NCBI RefSeq assembly: GCF_018131005.1
Contig: NZ_JAFCJK010000001.1
Coordinates: forward strand, 310,001 to 374,000
Direction: 5' to 3'
Origin: Bradyrhizobium lablabi
Lineage (GTDB): Bacteria > Pseudomonadota > Alphaproteobacteria > Rhizobiales > Xanthobacteraceae
DNA length: 64,000 bases
Part shown: one piece after another, positions 43,091 to 50,943 of the stretch
How positions within the stretch are numbered: the first letter of the stretch is position 1
Layout of the letters: every line of letters starts with the position of its first letter
Made by a program: the position numbers and the translations under genes
The notes under the pieces: model-generated
Database searches by the model: none
Seen by the model: only the letters and a program-made list of their open reading frames with translations
Told to the model about the DNA's origin: nothing

Positions 43091-44497
43091 ATGAGCGCTG
43101 ATGCCCCCACGCCACCATCGCCGGCACGGCCACGCCCTCGCGCCGGAGTTGTGAAGAGCAACCGCTTTCAAATCGTTACCTTCTCCCTGCTCACTCTAAT
43201 TCTGACCGCTGCGACCGTCTGGGGCGGCCGCACCTGGCTGCGCAATTCCGAGACCGTAGTATTTGCGGTCGGTGATGCCAACGGTCCGGAGGCGAAGTTT
43301 GCCGCAAAGCTCGCCGCCGTCCTGAAGAACGATTCGTCGCGGCTCAAACTGAAGATCGCGCCGAATCCCGACAGCGCCAAGGCGCTGGCGCAGTTCGACC
43401 GCCGCGATGCCGGCCTTGCGATCCTGCGCGCCGACGCCAAGGTGCCGCCGCGCGCCCGCGCGATTGCTATCCTCGAACGCGACGTGGTGCTGGTGCTGAG
43501 CCCGGGCGGCAAGAAGATCAAATCGGTCACCGACCTCAAAAAGAAGAAGATCGCCGTCGTCGGCGACGGCGATAACAACGTCAACTTCGTCCGCAACGCG
43601 CTCGATATTGCCGACAGTCCCGATGCTGCGCAGCGGGTACAGCAGGCGCCGTCGAACACCCCCCTGGAAAAGCTGTTCGCTGCGGGCTTTGGCGCGGTGA
43701 TCGCAATCGAGCACACCTCGAAGATCATGAAGGACAAGACCTACGAGCAATATGCCAGGCGCGGCGGAGGCTTCACCTTGAACGCGATCGATGCGGCCAA
43801 AGCGCTCGCGCGCAAACATCCGGCGATCTCGGAGGAGACGGTCTCGACCGGCCTGCTTTCGTCCTCTCCCGCCATTCCCGACGACGAGATCGATACCATC
43901 GGGCTCGAATGGCTTCTGATCGCGCAATCATCGATGCCGACCGCGACGGCAACCGAGCTTGCGCGCATCGTCTATGAGAACAAGTCCGATCTCGCGCTCG
44001 ATGACGGCTTCGCCTCCAAGATCGAGCCGGCGGAGACCGACAAGGATGCCTTCATCATCGCCCATCCGGGCGCCGCCGATTACATCAATGACGACACCAA
44101 GTCGTTCATGGATCGCTACAGCGATATGATGTATCTCGGCGTCGCCGCGCTCAGCATCATCGGCTCGATCTTCGCCGCGATCTACACCAAGATCACCCGC
44201 ATCGCGCCGGAAAGGGCCGGCGAACTGGCTACCGCCATCCTCGACATCGGCGAGCGCACCGAGCACGCCAAATGCATCGGCCAGCTCGACGAGCTGCAGG
44301 ACGAGCTCGAGACGCTGCTGCGTAAAGCGGTGATAGGCTTGCGCGACGGCACCATCAAAAGCGACGGCCTCGATACGTTCAAGCTCGGCTACGAATTCGT
44401 CCGCGACGAGATCGCGCTGCGCCGCGACCATCTCAATCGCCACCCGTCACCGCCGGACGATAATGTCGTGGTGGTGAAAGCCGCTCAGAGCGCGTGA
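43091..44497 (+). CDS. Membrane-anchored TAXI-type solute-binding protein
   Basis: A 468-residue protein. After a proline-rich cytoplasmic N-terminus there is one transmembrane helix (about residues 28-46, ending TVWGG), then a TAXI-family binding domain (KFAAKLAAVLKNDSSRLKLK, then LERDVVLVLSPGGKKIKSVT, KKKIAVVGDGDNNVNFV), a second helix near 345-365 (MYLGVAALSIIGSIFAAIY) and a helical cytoplasmic tail. TAXI proteins normally deliver substrates to a fused TRAP permease, but none is nearby. It may instead be a sensor. Similar membrane-tethered copies are usual in Bradyrhizobium. Confidence 0.78.
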   Translation: MSADAPTPPSPARPRPRAGVVKSNRFQIVTFSLLTLILTAATVWGGRTWLRNSETVVFAVGDANGPEAKFAAKLAAVLKNDSSRLKLKIAPNPDSAKALAQFDRRDAGLAILRADAKVPPRARAIAILERDVVLVLSPGGKKIKSVTDLKKKKIAVVGDGDNNVNFVRNALDIADSPDAAQRVQQAPSNTPLEKLFAAGFGAVIAIEHTSKIMKDKTYEQYARRGGGFTLNAIDAAKALARKHPAISEETVSTGLLSSSPAIPDDEIDTIGLEWLLIAQSSMPTATATELARIVYENKSDLALDDGFASKIEPAETDKDAFIIAHPGAADYINDDTKSFMDRYSDMMYLGVAALSIIGSIFAAIYTKITRIAPERAGELATAILDIGERTEHAKCIGQLDELQDELETLLRKAVIGLRDGTIKSDGLDTFKLGYEFVRDEIALRRDHLNRHPSPPDDNVVVVKAAQSA

Positions 44498-44535
44498 GGG
44501 GGCGCGACAATCCGTCGCAGGATATCCCCTTTTGT
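44498..44535 (+). terminator. Possible terminator after the TAXI-type gene
   Basis: GCGAC-AATCC-GTCGC, with outer GGGG/CCCC, is followed by TTTTG, immediately behind the stop codon. The outer pairing contains a bulge, so strength is uncertain. Confidence 0.45.
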
Positions 44536-44579
44536 GTGGTTGGTGCGGCGGGCGGGCCGCCGCCAGACGGCAACCCGCC

Positions 44580-45344
44580 TCACCCGGCTGCGGCGTCCGT
44601 CGTGCCGGCGGCATCCAGTTGCCGTCCCTCGTGGTCCATATGCAGATAGTTCGGATTGAACAGGCCGGCGCGCATCAAGCGGTCCAGATTGGGGACCGCA
44701 AGGGTCTTCCCCTTCAGCACGATCAGATCGGCGGCGCGCAGCTCCTGCAGGGTGCGATTGACATGGACCTTGGAGAGGCCGGTTGCATCGGCCAGATCAG
44801 CCTGGGTCAGCGGAAAATCGCAGCTGTCGCCGTTGGTCAGCCCGGCAAGCCTCAGGCGCAGCCAGATCTCGCAGAGCAGGTGGGCCATACGTTCCAACGC
44901 GGTGCGCTGGCCGAGATTCATCGTCCATTCGCGCTGGATCGCGGCATTGACGAGAGTCTCCCACCAGAAGGCCATGACGATTCGCGGATGTCCGGCGGCC
45001 ACCTGTTCGAAGAACTCGCGGGAGAGATCGGCAATCGAAACCGAGGTGACGGTGCCGATCGAATGATCCATCTCGCGCAGGATGAAAACATTCACGTCGC
45101 AAATGTCGCCGGGCAGGAAGAATGATACCACCTGCCGACGGCCATCTTCCAATTGCTTGTAGCGGTAGGCCCAGCCGGACAGGATCAGGTGAACGTCCTT
45201 GGGTTTCTCGCCCTCGCGCACGATATCGACTCGCGGTCCGAAATGGCGCACGCGCTCTGACGACGCTCGATTGAGGATGGCATGATCCAGCGGCGAGAGG
45301 CGAACGAATTGCTCCAATTTCCGGACTAGCGATGCCAATGACAT
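44580..45344 (-). CDS. Crp/Fnr-family transcriptional regulator
   Basis: A 254-residue regulator with an N-terminal cyclic-nucleotide-like effector domain (IVREGEKPKDVHLILSGWAY, RQVVSFFLPGDICDVNVFIL) and a C-terminal winged helix (LTQADLADATGLSKVHVNRT, LQELRAADLIVLKGKTLAV). There are no FNR-type N-terminal cysteines and no clear cAMP-binding Arg-Ser pair, so it belongs to the broad class whose signal is unknown. It is preceded by an inverted repeat at 45388-45401 that might be its own site. Confidence 0.9.
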   Translation of the reverse strand: MSLASLVRKLEQFVRLSPLDHAILNRASSERVRHFGPRVDIVREGEKPKDVHLILSGWAYRYKQLEDGRRQVVSFFLPGDICDVNVFILREMDHSIGTVTSVSIADLSREFFEQVAAGHPRIVMAFWWETLVNAAIQREWTMNLGQRTALERMAHLLCEIWLRLRLAGLTNGDSCDFPLTQADLADATGLSKVHVNRTLQELRAADLIVLKGKTLAVPNLDRLMRAGLFNPNYLHMDHEGRQLDAAGTTDAAAG

Positions 45345-45387
45345 GGTCTCCCCCTACGCTCATGGGGTAACCGCCGGACGGATTTCA

Positions 45388-45401
45388 ATAACGTATGTTA
45401 T
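45388..45401 (-). promoter_or_regulatory. Inverted repeat upstream of the Crp/Fnr gene
   Basis: ATAAC-GTAT-GTTAT is a perfect 5-bp inverted repeat, 44 bases upstream of the Crp/Fnr start codon, in an AT-rich patch. It may be an autoregulatory operator or part of the promoter. Confidence 0.35.
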
Positions 45402-45521
45402 ATTCCACAGCTGTTGGCGTATGCTCACAAGTGTACAGACGCCTGAAAAATTCAGGGGCTCGTGCTCCTCGGCGGCGTTGCAGAAGCCGCCCCCTTGATC
45501 ATTCGGCAAGGTGCGGCGCCT

Positions 45522-45884
45522 TCAGATGACTGGCACGCCGTAGTAATCGTTGACGGTCCGTGTCGCGGCGATGTCCGACCAATTCCAGTCCCGGTCGCTC
45601 GCGTAGCTCGGCGCGTTGCGGAGTTGGTCTTCGGTCACGCCTGTGACGTAGCCGCCAAGGCGCGTATCGTATTTCAGAGACTGCCAGGGCAGCGGGTAAT
45701 GATCGTTGCCCAGGCCCAGGATTCCACCGAAGCCGAGCACTGCGTACGACACGCGTCCGCTCACCTTGTCGATCATCACGCGCTCGATCGAGCCGATCTT
45801 GCGATCGTCGGCGCCATACACTGCGGTACCTTCGACCTTGTCGCTACCGATCAGATTGCCGGTCTCATCTTCGCCCATTGCCAT
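45522..45884 (-). CDS. PRC-barrel domain protein
   Basis: A 120-residue soluble protein. ATG 45884 (MAMGEDETG) follows GGAGATCCGAC; the frame is open for 20 more codons without a start signal. The PRC-barrel domain covers residues 12-85 (NLIGSDKVEGTAVYGADDRK, IGSIERVMIDKVSGRVSYAV, and a glycine-rich GFGGILGLGNDHYPLPW). Such stand-alone barrels are common stress-induced proteins in Rhizobiales with no established activity. The neighbour at 45972 is a similarly small hydrophilic protein. Confidence 0.82.
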   Translation of the reverse strand: MAMGEDETGNLIGSDKVEGTAVYGADDRKIGSIERVMIDKVSGRVSYAVLGFGGILGLGNDHYPLPWQSLKYDTRLGGYVTGVTEDQLRNAPSYASDRDWNWSDIAATRTVNDYYGVPVI

Positions 45885-45971
45885 GTCGGATCTCCTTCGA
45901 CTTTCGATGGCAACAGGGGAACGGGACCATCGTTCCTGCCGCACTGCCGCTGCTGCAGAGCGGGAACGTCC

Positions 45972-46178
45972 TCAGCCTGTCGGCGGATCGCCGCGGTCGT
46001 CAGGCACCATGCCCGATCCTGGCGTCTTGTCGCCGTCCGCAAGCTTCGGATCTCGCGTCGCCTCCCGCGAACCCGGTCTTTCCGGAATGGTTTTGTGGGC
46101 GGTCTGGGCGCGCCGCTTGTCGGCGGGCTGCTCCTGACCCTTGTCGTCCTTGACGATACCTTGATTGGAATGTGCCAT
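45972..46178 (-). CDS. Small hydrophilic protein, unknown function
   Basis: A 68-residue very hydrophilic protein starting at ATG 46178 behind GAGGGA. The sequence is rich in K, D, P and G (GIVKDDKGQEQPADKRRAQT), with no hydrophobic core, so it is probably disordered. It lies 87 bases upstream of the PRC-barrel gene on the same strand and may be expressed with it under stress. No family assigned. Confidence 0.55.
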   Translation of the reverse strand: MAHSNQGIVKDDKGQEQPADKRRAQTAHKTIPERPGSREATRDPKLADGDKTPGSGMVPDDRGDPPTG

Positions 46179-46405
46179 TTGCAATGGTCCCTCAAAGCCA
46201 CGCGGGCCCCGACGACAAAATTCGCCGGGGCCCGTCACCGGAGGTTCACCGCTCTCGGGGGGCGAGCGGCGAACGCATCGGTGTTACGCACAGCCGGTCA
46301 AATCGTTCCTGCCCTTCGCGCCAGCGATTTTTGTTCCGACCGGTGTCACAGGTTAACGACGACTTTCCGGAACCCGCCTAACATCCTTGTTCCATCGGAG
46401 GCGAC

Positions 46406-46598
46406 ATGCCCAAGAAGAAACGCAACAGGTCGCGGCCCACCGGCTTCATTCGAGGATCGCCTTCAGAGATTTGCCGACGATGCGCGAAGCATAGCGCGCA
46501 AGATGCCGCCGGGACGTGACCGCGATGCATTGATGAAGAAAGCAAGACAGACCGAAGCCGCCATGGAGGTCAGCGAGATGCTGACGCTGCGCAAATAG
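46406..46598 (+). pseudogene. Frameshifted small Lys/Arg-rich protein gene
   Basis: ATG 46406 has an excellent GGAGG (46397-46401) and encodes MPKKKRNRSRPTG, but that frame ends after 37 codons. The frame ending at TAG 46598 encodes FEDRLQRFADDARSIARKMP, PGRDRDALMKKARQTEAAME and VSEMLTLRK with no start codon of its own. This is a conserved small-protein pattern in Rhizobiales. Removing one base near 46440-46445 would join both into one protein of about 63 residues. It is therefore a one-base frameshift, either a true pseudogene or a sequencing error. Confidence 0.65.
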
Positions 46599-46622
46599 GC
46601 AGGCCCGAACAGGAGGGCTGCA

Positions 46623-46838
46623 ATGATCGAGGAGAAATTTGATTCACGTACGCTCGCCATCATGAATGCCGCGCTGGATTGCGTGTGCGGAACCGATCCA
46701 AGGGGCGAGGAACATGTCCAACGCAAGCGCGTTGCCGAACAGATCATTAGATGCGCCGAGAACGGCAGGACGACGCTCGCCGAACTGACCGAAGCGGGCC
46801 AGGATGCGCTGACAGAGGTCGCCGTAGCAGCCAAATAG
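46623..46838 (+). CDS. Small conserved protein, unknown function
   Basis: A 71-residue protein with AGGAGG placed 6 bases before ATG 46623, a strong initiation signal. It is mostly helical (SRTLAIMNAALDCVCGTDPR, then KRVAEQIIRCAENGRTTLAE) with three Cys residues, and ends DALTEVAVAAK. Similar short proteins occur in Bradyrhizobium, but I know no function. It follows the frameshifted small gene by 24 bases and may share its transcript. Confidence 0.65.
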   Translation: MIEEKFDSRTLAIMNAALDCVCGTDPRGEEHVQRKRVAEQIIRCAENGRTTLAELTEAGQDALTEVAVAAK

Positions 46839-46896
46839 CCCCCGTCGCGTTGCCTTGGTCGCGCCGTCTCGCAGATCGGCGCCATGGAGGCAGCCC

Positions 46897-47115
46897 ATGC
46901 GCGCAGTGCTGGCTATTGCCTTGCTGGCGATCCTGTCAACCGTCGGCATCTACGTCTATGAGGCATTGACGCTGCCCGGTGGCGCGATGCCCGCGCACGG
47001 CTATCTGACGCTTGCCGTCGGAATTGTGTTCGCCGTGATCGTCGGTGTCAGCCTGATGGGATCGCTGTTTTATTCGAGCCGTCACGGCTACGACGAGCCG
47101 CCACGCTACAAGTGA
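46897..47115 (+). CDS. Small two-helix membrane protein
   Basis: A 72-residue protein. ATG 46897 lies 6 bases after GGAGG; the frame is open 14 codons upstream without a start signal. Two hydrophobic helices (AVLAIALLAILSTVGIYVYE and LTLAVGIVFAVIVGVSLMGS) are joined by a short LPGGAMPAHG loop, with a polar tail ending PPRYK. Function unknown. It is probably an inner-membrane protein with both ends on the same side. Confidence 0.65.
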   Translation: MRAVLAIALLAILSTVGIYVYEALTLPGGAMPAHGYLTLAVGIVFAVIVGVSLMGSLFYSSRHGYDEPPRYK

Positions 47116-47142
47116 CGCGACAATTCTCTCAAATCCATCGCA

Positions 47143-48048
47143 TCAGCCTGCGGTGCTTGCGACCGCCGGCGCCCGCGCGCGGATTTCAGCGATCGTGCGT
47201 TTCAACGACGCCTGTCGGGGATCGGGCATGATGGCGGCGCGCGCCTCGGCGATCGCGCCGGCGAGATCGCGGAGCGCCAGCACGCCGTCAAAGGTCGGCT
47301 TCGCCAGCCCGTCGATGATCGCGTGCCAGTCCGCCAGGCCCTGGCGATAGGAATCGCCGTAACCCCGAATCATTGTTGCGGTCTCTATCACCGCCATGGT
47401 CGCTTGCGGCTGCTTGGTCAGGCTGCGATCGATCATGTGCAGCCAGCGCTCAACCCAGACCCGCTCCATTGCATAGCGCACGGAGAACAGCCGCCAGCGT
47501 TTCAACCCGGCTTCGATCTTGAGGCGGCGAACGCTGAAGCGGCTGTTGGCGCTGAAGCGGATCGAGACGTTCCTGCGCAGCCAGCCAAACTGATCGAGAA
47601 GACCGAGCGCGGGATCGGCGACGATGGCGGGCAGGGCTCCGATCAGTTCATCGAGACGAAATTTCTTGATATCGTCGGCGGAGCGCGCCGCAAGGCATCC
47701 GGCCGCCTGATCGAGCTCACCGAGCTTCATCTGGGCGATTCGGATCGGATCCTCATAGGCCATGCGTTGCGCCATCAGCTGCGCGATGTCGAGGAGCATG
47801 GCCCGATCGACGCCGCGCCTGCCAACGAAGCGCTTGAGCCGGTCGACATAGAGCTGTGCGTAGCTCACGCCCTGATATTCGATCAGCGAATGGATGGCAT
47901 CGCCCACCACGGGTGCAAGCTCAAATGGCAGCGCCTCGGGCAACGTCGGCGGCGCATCGTCCTGCTCTCCGATAATGTCGGAGAACAGGTATCGGAGCGA
48001 AGCCAGGAGACCGTCGTCATCCGGCACTGCGGCGCCTCCACTGCTCAT
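47143..48048 (-). CDS. DUF6537-like cytoplasmic protein
   Basis: A 301-residue protein. ATG 48048 overlaps the stop codon of the upstream cyclic-nucleotide gene by four bases. The region SLIEYQGVSYAQLYVDRLKR, then LDIAQLMAQRMAYEDPIRIA and QMKLGEL resembles the C-terminal helical domain (DUF6537) of indolepyruvate oxidoreductase-type proteins. The pyruvate-oxidoreductase domains themselves are absent, so it is a stand-alone version. A separated DUF6537-like protein translationally coupled to a membrane cNMP-binding protein is unusual. The activity is unknown and the family assignment is moderate. Confidence 0.65.
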   Translation of the reverse strand: MSSGGAAVPDDDGLLASLRYLFSDIIGEQDDAPPTLPEALPFELAPVVGDAIHSLIEYQGVSYAQLYVDRLKRFVGRRGVDRAMLLDIAQLMAQRMAYEDPIRIAQMKLGELDQAAGCLAARSADDIKKFRLDELIGALPAIVADPALGLLDQFGWLRRNVSIRFSANSRFSVRRLKIEAGLKRWRLFSVRYAMERVWVERWLHMIDRSLTKQPQATMAVIETATMIRGYGDSYRQGLADWHAIIDGLAKPTFDGVLALRDLAGAIAEARAAIMPDPRQASLKRTIAEIRARAPAVASTAG

Positions 48049-48713
48049 GCGGGTTTCGGCTCCGCGACGGGAGGCGCGGTCTGCTGCGCCAGCCGTTGCT
48101 CCAGCGTCGAGATGTTCTGGAATAGCCGGGCGCTGGCGAGCCGGAGGAAGTAAAATCCGAAAGCCGGGTTCTGCACATAGAGCTGCTCGACCTGGTCGTA
48201 GGTGACGGAGAGGACCACGCCGTCCTCGACGCACTCCAGCGTCTGGGTCCGCGTGTTCGACGGCGACAGCATGCCGAACTCGCCGACGATCGCGCCGACC
48301 GGCAATTCGATGCCTGATTCAACCAGGCGGAAGCGGCCGCTGACGATGTAGAACATGCTGTCGGCCTTCTCGTCCTTGTAGAACAGGACCTCGCCTGCGG
48401 TGAATTTGCGCTCGGTCGTGAATGGCCTCAGCCATTCCATAGACAGGTCGCTATTGACCGATTTTTTCACGTCTCGCACGAGTTGCAGCATCTGGTGCAG
48501 GCGGTATGTGTTCAGCGGAAGCAGCACGGAATGCAGGATCAGCGTCGCGTAATTGTGGGTCGGGATCGCGGTCGCAATCAGGATGATATTGGTCAGGATG
48601 GCAAAGACACGCAGCGGGATCATGGTCCGCATCGACAGCGTGGCGACCACAAAGATCGATGCAAAGAAGCTGCCGGCAGCGCCGGCGTGCTGTGCGAGAT
48701 GTGAGGTATCCAT
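48045..48713 (-). CDS. Membrane protein with cyclic-nucleotide-binding domain (Popeye-like)
   Basis: A 222-residue protein. Two or three hydrophobic helices (about residues 13-75; SFFASIFVVATLSMRTMIPL, VFAILTNIILIATAIPTHNY) precede a cNMP-binding domain (about 95-200) with FTAGEVLFYKDEKADSMFYI, VSGRFRLVES, LPVGAIVGEFGML. The phosphate-binding cassette lacks the canonical Arg-Ala pair (it reads SPSNTRTQT), so it may bind something other than cAMP. The layout resembles Popeye-domain proteins. It is co-transcribed with the DUF6537-like gene and divergent from a cNMP-gated channel. Confidence 0.78.
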   Translation of the reverse strand: MDTSHLAQHAGAAGSFFASIFVVATLSMRTMIPLRVFAILTNIILIATAIPTHNYATLILHSVLLPLNTYRLHQMLQLVRDVKKSVNSDLSMEWLRPFTTERKFTAGEVLFYKDEKADSMFYIVSGRFRLVESGIELPVGAIVGEFGMLSPSNTRTQTLECVEDGVVLSVTYDQVEQLYVQNPAFGFYFLRLASARLFQNISTLEQRLAQQTAPPVAEPKPA

Positions 48714-49027
48714 TGGAAACCAACCAATTCTCAGGAAGTGAACACAATCGCCATATTAGTCGCCACCGCTCGGCTGTGGTCGCAAGTATCGGGCTGCATG
48801 CCCGATATAAGGGGAAAAAGCGACGTTTTGTCGGGATTCTCACCAATCCCTGATTAATTTCATGACGGAATGGTAAGGCGTATTCTCCAAATGGATGAGG
48901 GCACTGCGGCCCGAATCCGCTAGTCGGTACGCGTTGACGAGCTCCCCCGGGGCGGGGCACCTTGTGGCGCAGGCCCTGTATTGGCGGGGCCGTTTCAAGC
49001 AGTCCATCGACAGGCAACACACGTCCG
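48714..49027. other. 314-bp divergent intergenic region with a strong inverted repeat
   Basis: TATCGGGC (48787-48794) and GCCCGATA (48800-48807) are perfect complements over a TGCAT loop. It lies between the two divergent cyclic-nucleotide genes. I see no gene or T-run, so an operator or mRNA leader hairpin is more likely than a terminator. Confidence 0.5.
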
Positions 49028-50140
49028 ATGTCCAGGCGGCTCGTCCTTCCGGTTTTGGCAGATTTCGTTTCCGCCACCGCCGGCCGCAACATGACCGCGG
49101 TGGCCTATATCGCAGTGATCCTCGGCGTCGCCATGATGGTGCTGCTGACCACCGCGCCCGCCTATGACGCAACGCATCACTGGGTCAATGCCCTGCTCTG
49201 GCTATGCCTGGCTTATTTCGTGTTCGAATGGCTGGTGCGGCTGCGCCACCTGGGGCGGCAGGGGCGCCTGTGGTTCTACGCACTGTCCGGCGCCGGGCTG
49301 GTGGATGCGACGGGCGCGCTTGCCGTGCCGCTCGCCCTCGTCTGCGGCGTCGAGCCCAAGACGGCGTGGCTGCTCAGTATCCTGTGGGTGCTCAAGGTGG
49401 TGCCGGGCATTCCCGGCCTGCGGCAGCTCCGGCGCGTGCTGGTGCTGGAGTCCGGTCCGCTGCTCAGCGTGCTCGTGATCTTCCTGATGGTGGTGTTCCT
49501 GGCCTCCGTCGCCGAGTACTACCTGGAGCGCGACGTGCAGCCGCAGACCTTCGGCAGCGTGCCAGCGGCGCTATGGTGGGCGGTGGTGACGCTGACCACG
49601 ACCGGCTATGGCGACGTCGTCCCGATCACGCCCCTCGGCCGCATCGTCGCCGCGCTCGTCATGATCTCCGGCCTTGGCGTGTTCGGGCTGTGGACCGGCA
49701 TTCTCGCGACCGGCTTTGCCGCCGAGACCCGGCGCGACAATTTCCTCAAGACCTGGGAAACCGTCAGCAAAGTGCCGTTCTTCGCCAACCTCGGCCCCGG
49801 TGCGATCGCCGACGTCACCCAAATGCTGCGGACGATGGACCTGCCGCCCCGCACGATGATCATCCGCAAGGGCACCCGCGGCGACTGCATGTACTTCATC
49901 GCCGCCGGTGAGGTGGAAGTCGACCTGCGCGACAAGAAGGTGAAGCTCGACGAAGGCGCGTTCTTCGGCGAAATGGCGCTGCTTGGCAACGCCGTGCGCG
50001 GCGCCGATGTCGCGACCACGAAGGTCACGCGACTGTTGGTGCTTGACCTCGTCGATTTCCGCCTGTTGATGGCACGGCATCCCGACCTCGCCCAGACCAT
50101 CGACGCCGAGGCGAAGCGGCGCGAACTCGAAAATAGATAA
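49028..50140 (+). CDS. Cyclic-nucleotide-gated potassium channel (MloK1-like)
   Basis: A 370-residue inner-membrane channel. ATG 49028 (MSRRLVLPV) is used; the frame is open 22 codons upstream. Six transmembrane helices precede the selectivity filter TTTGYGD near residues 190-196, followed by the inner gate helix (VFGLWTGILATGFAAE), a C-linker, and a cNMP-binding domain from about 255 with GDCMYFIAAGEVEVDL, FFGEMALLGN and VRGADVAT. Its layout matches MloK1 of Mesorhizobium loti. The S4 helix has few charges, as in MloK1, so gating is probably by nucleotide instead of voltage. An enoyl-CoA hydratase gene follows 11 bases later. Confidence 0.9.
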   Translation: MSRRLVLPVLADFVSATAGRNMTAVAYIAVILGVAMMVLLTTAPAYDATHHWVNALLWLCLAYFVFEWLVRLRHLGRQGRLWFYALSGAGLVDATGALAVPLALVCGVEPKTAWLLSILWVLKVVPGIPGLRQLRRVLVLESGPLLSVLVIFLMVVFLASVAEYYLERDVQPQTFGSVPAALWWAVVTLTTTGYGDVVPITPLGRIVAALVMISGLGVFGLWTGILATGFAAETRRDNFLKTWETVSKVPFFANLGPGAIADVTQMLRTMDLPPRTMIIRKGTRGDCMYFIAAGEVEVDLRDKKVKLDEGAFFGEMALLGNAVRGADVATTKVTRLLVLDLVDFRLLMARHPDLAQTIDAEAKRRELENR

Positions 50141-50151
50141 CGGAGACAGCA

Positions 50152-50937
50152 ATGCCGGACACGGCCGAGACCCCCAGCGCTCCCGTGCTCGAGATTGCGG
50201 GCGCGCACGCCACCATTCGCCTCAACCGTCCCAAGCATCTCAACCGCCTGCAGGCTGAGGACCTCGGCGAGCTCGTGAGGTTGTTCGACAGGATCGAGGC
50301 CGATCCATCGATCCGCGTGCTGGTGCTGACCGGGACTGGCCGCGCGTTCTCGGCCGGCTACGATCTCAACTCGGTAGCCGAGCGGGCGGTCAGCGCTAGC
50401 GAACAGCAGAGCGCCGGCTCCGCATTCGAGGTCGTGGTCAACCGCCTGGAGGATCTCGGCGTGCCGACGATCTGTCGGCTCAATGGCGGCGTCTATGGTG
50501 GCTCGACCGATCTCGCGCTCGCCTGCGACTTCCGGATCGGCGTCGACACCGCCGAAATGTTCATGCCGGCGGCGCGGCTCGGGCTGCACTACTACAAGAG
50601 CGGCATCAAGCGTTACGTGTCGCGGCTCGGCATCGACAACGCGAAGATGCTGTTCCTGACGGCGCAGAAGATCACCGCGCCGGAAATGCTGCGGATCGGC
50701 TATCTCACCGCCATGGTGCCGGTCGAACGGCTGGACGAAGAGGTGGACGGGCTAGCGACGATCCTTGCCGGCAACGCGCCACTTGCGATGCGCGGCATGA
50801 AGCGTGCCATCAACGAATTCGCCCGGGGCGAACTCGACGAAGCCGCCGCCGACCAACGACACCGCGACAGCATGCGCGGCGACGAGATCAAGGAAGGCAT
50901 CAAAGCGTTCGCCGAGAAGCGAGCCCCTAGGTTTTGA
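50152..50937 (+). CDS. Enoyl-CoA hydratase/isomerase
   Basis: A 261-residue crotonase with a GGAGA ribosome binding site. The oxyanion segments are GTGRAFSAGYDLN and NGGVYGGSTDLALACDFRIG, and the acidic stretch is MPAARLGLHYYKSG, where the usual Glu of hydratases is not evident. So it may be an isomerase or another crotonase activity. The C-terminus (EIKEGIKAFAEKRAPRF) is typical. It directly follows the K+ channel gene and is convergent with a nitroreductase. It could supply the hydratase step lost from the deleted copy at 57548. Confidence 0.86.
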   Translation: MPDTAETPSAPVLEIAGAHATIRLNRPKHLNRLQAEDLGELVRLFDRIEADPSIRVLVLTGTGRAFSAGYDLNSVAERAVSASEQQSAGSAFEVVVNRLEDLGVPTICRLNGGVYGGSTDLALACDFRIGVDTAEMFMPAARLGLHYYKSGIKRYVSRLGIDNAKMLFLTAQKITAPEMLRIGYLTAMVPVERLDEEVDGLATILAGNAPLAMRGMKRAINEFARGELDEAAADQRHRDSMRGDEIKEGIKAFAEKRAPRF

Positions 50938-50943
50938 ATGGAG

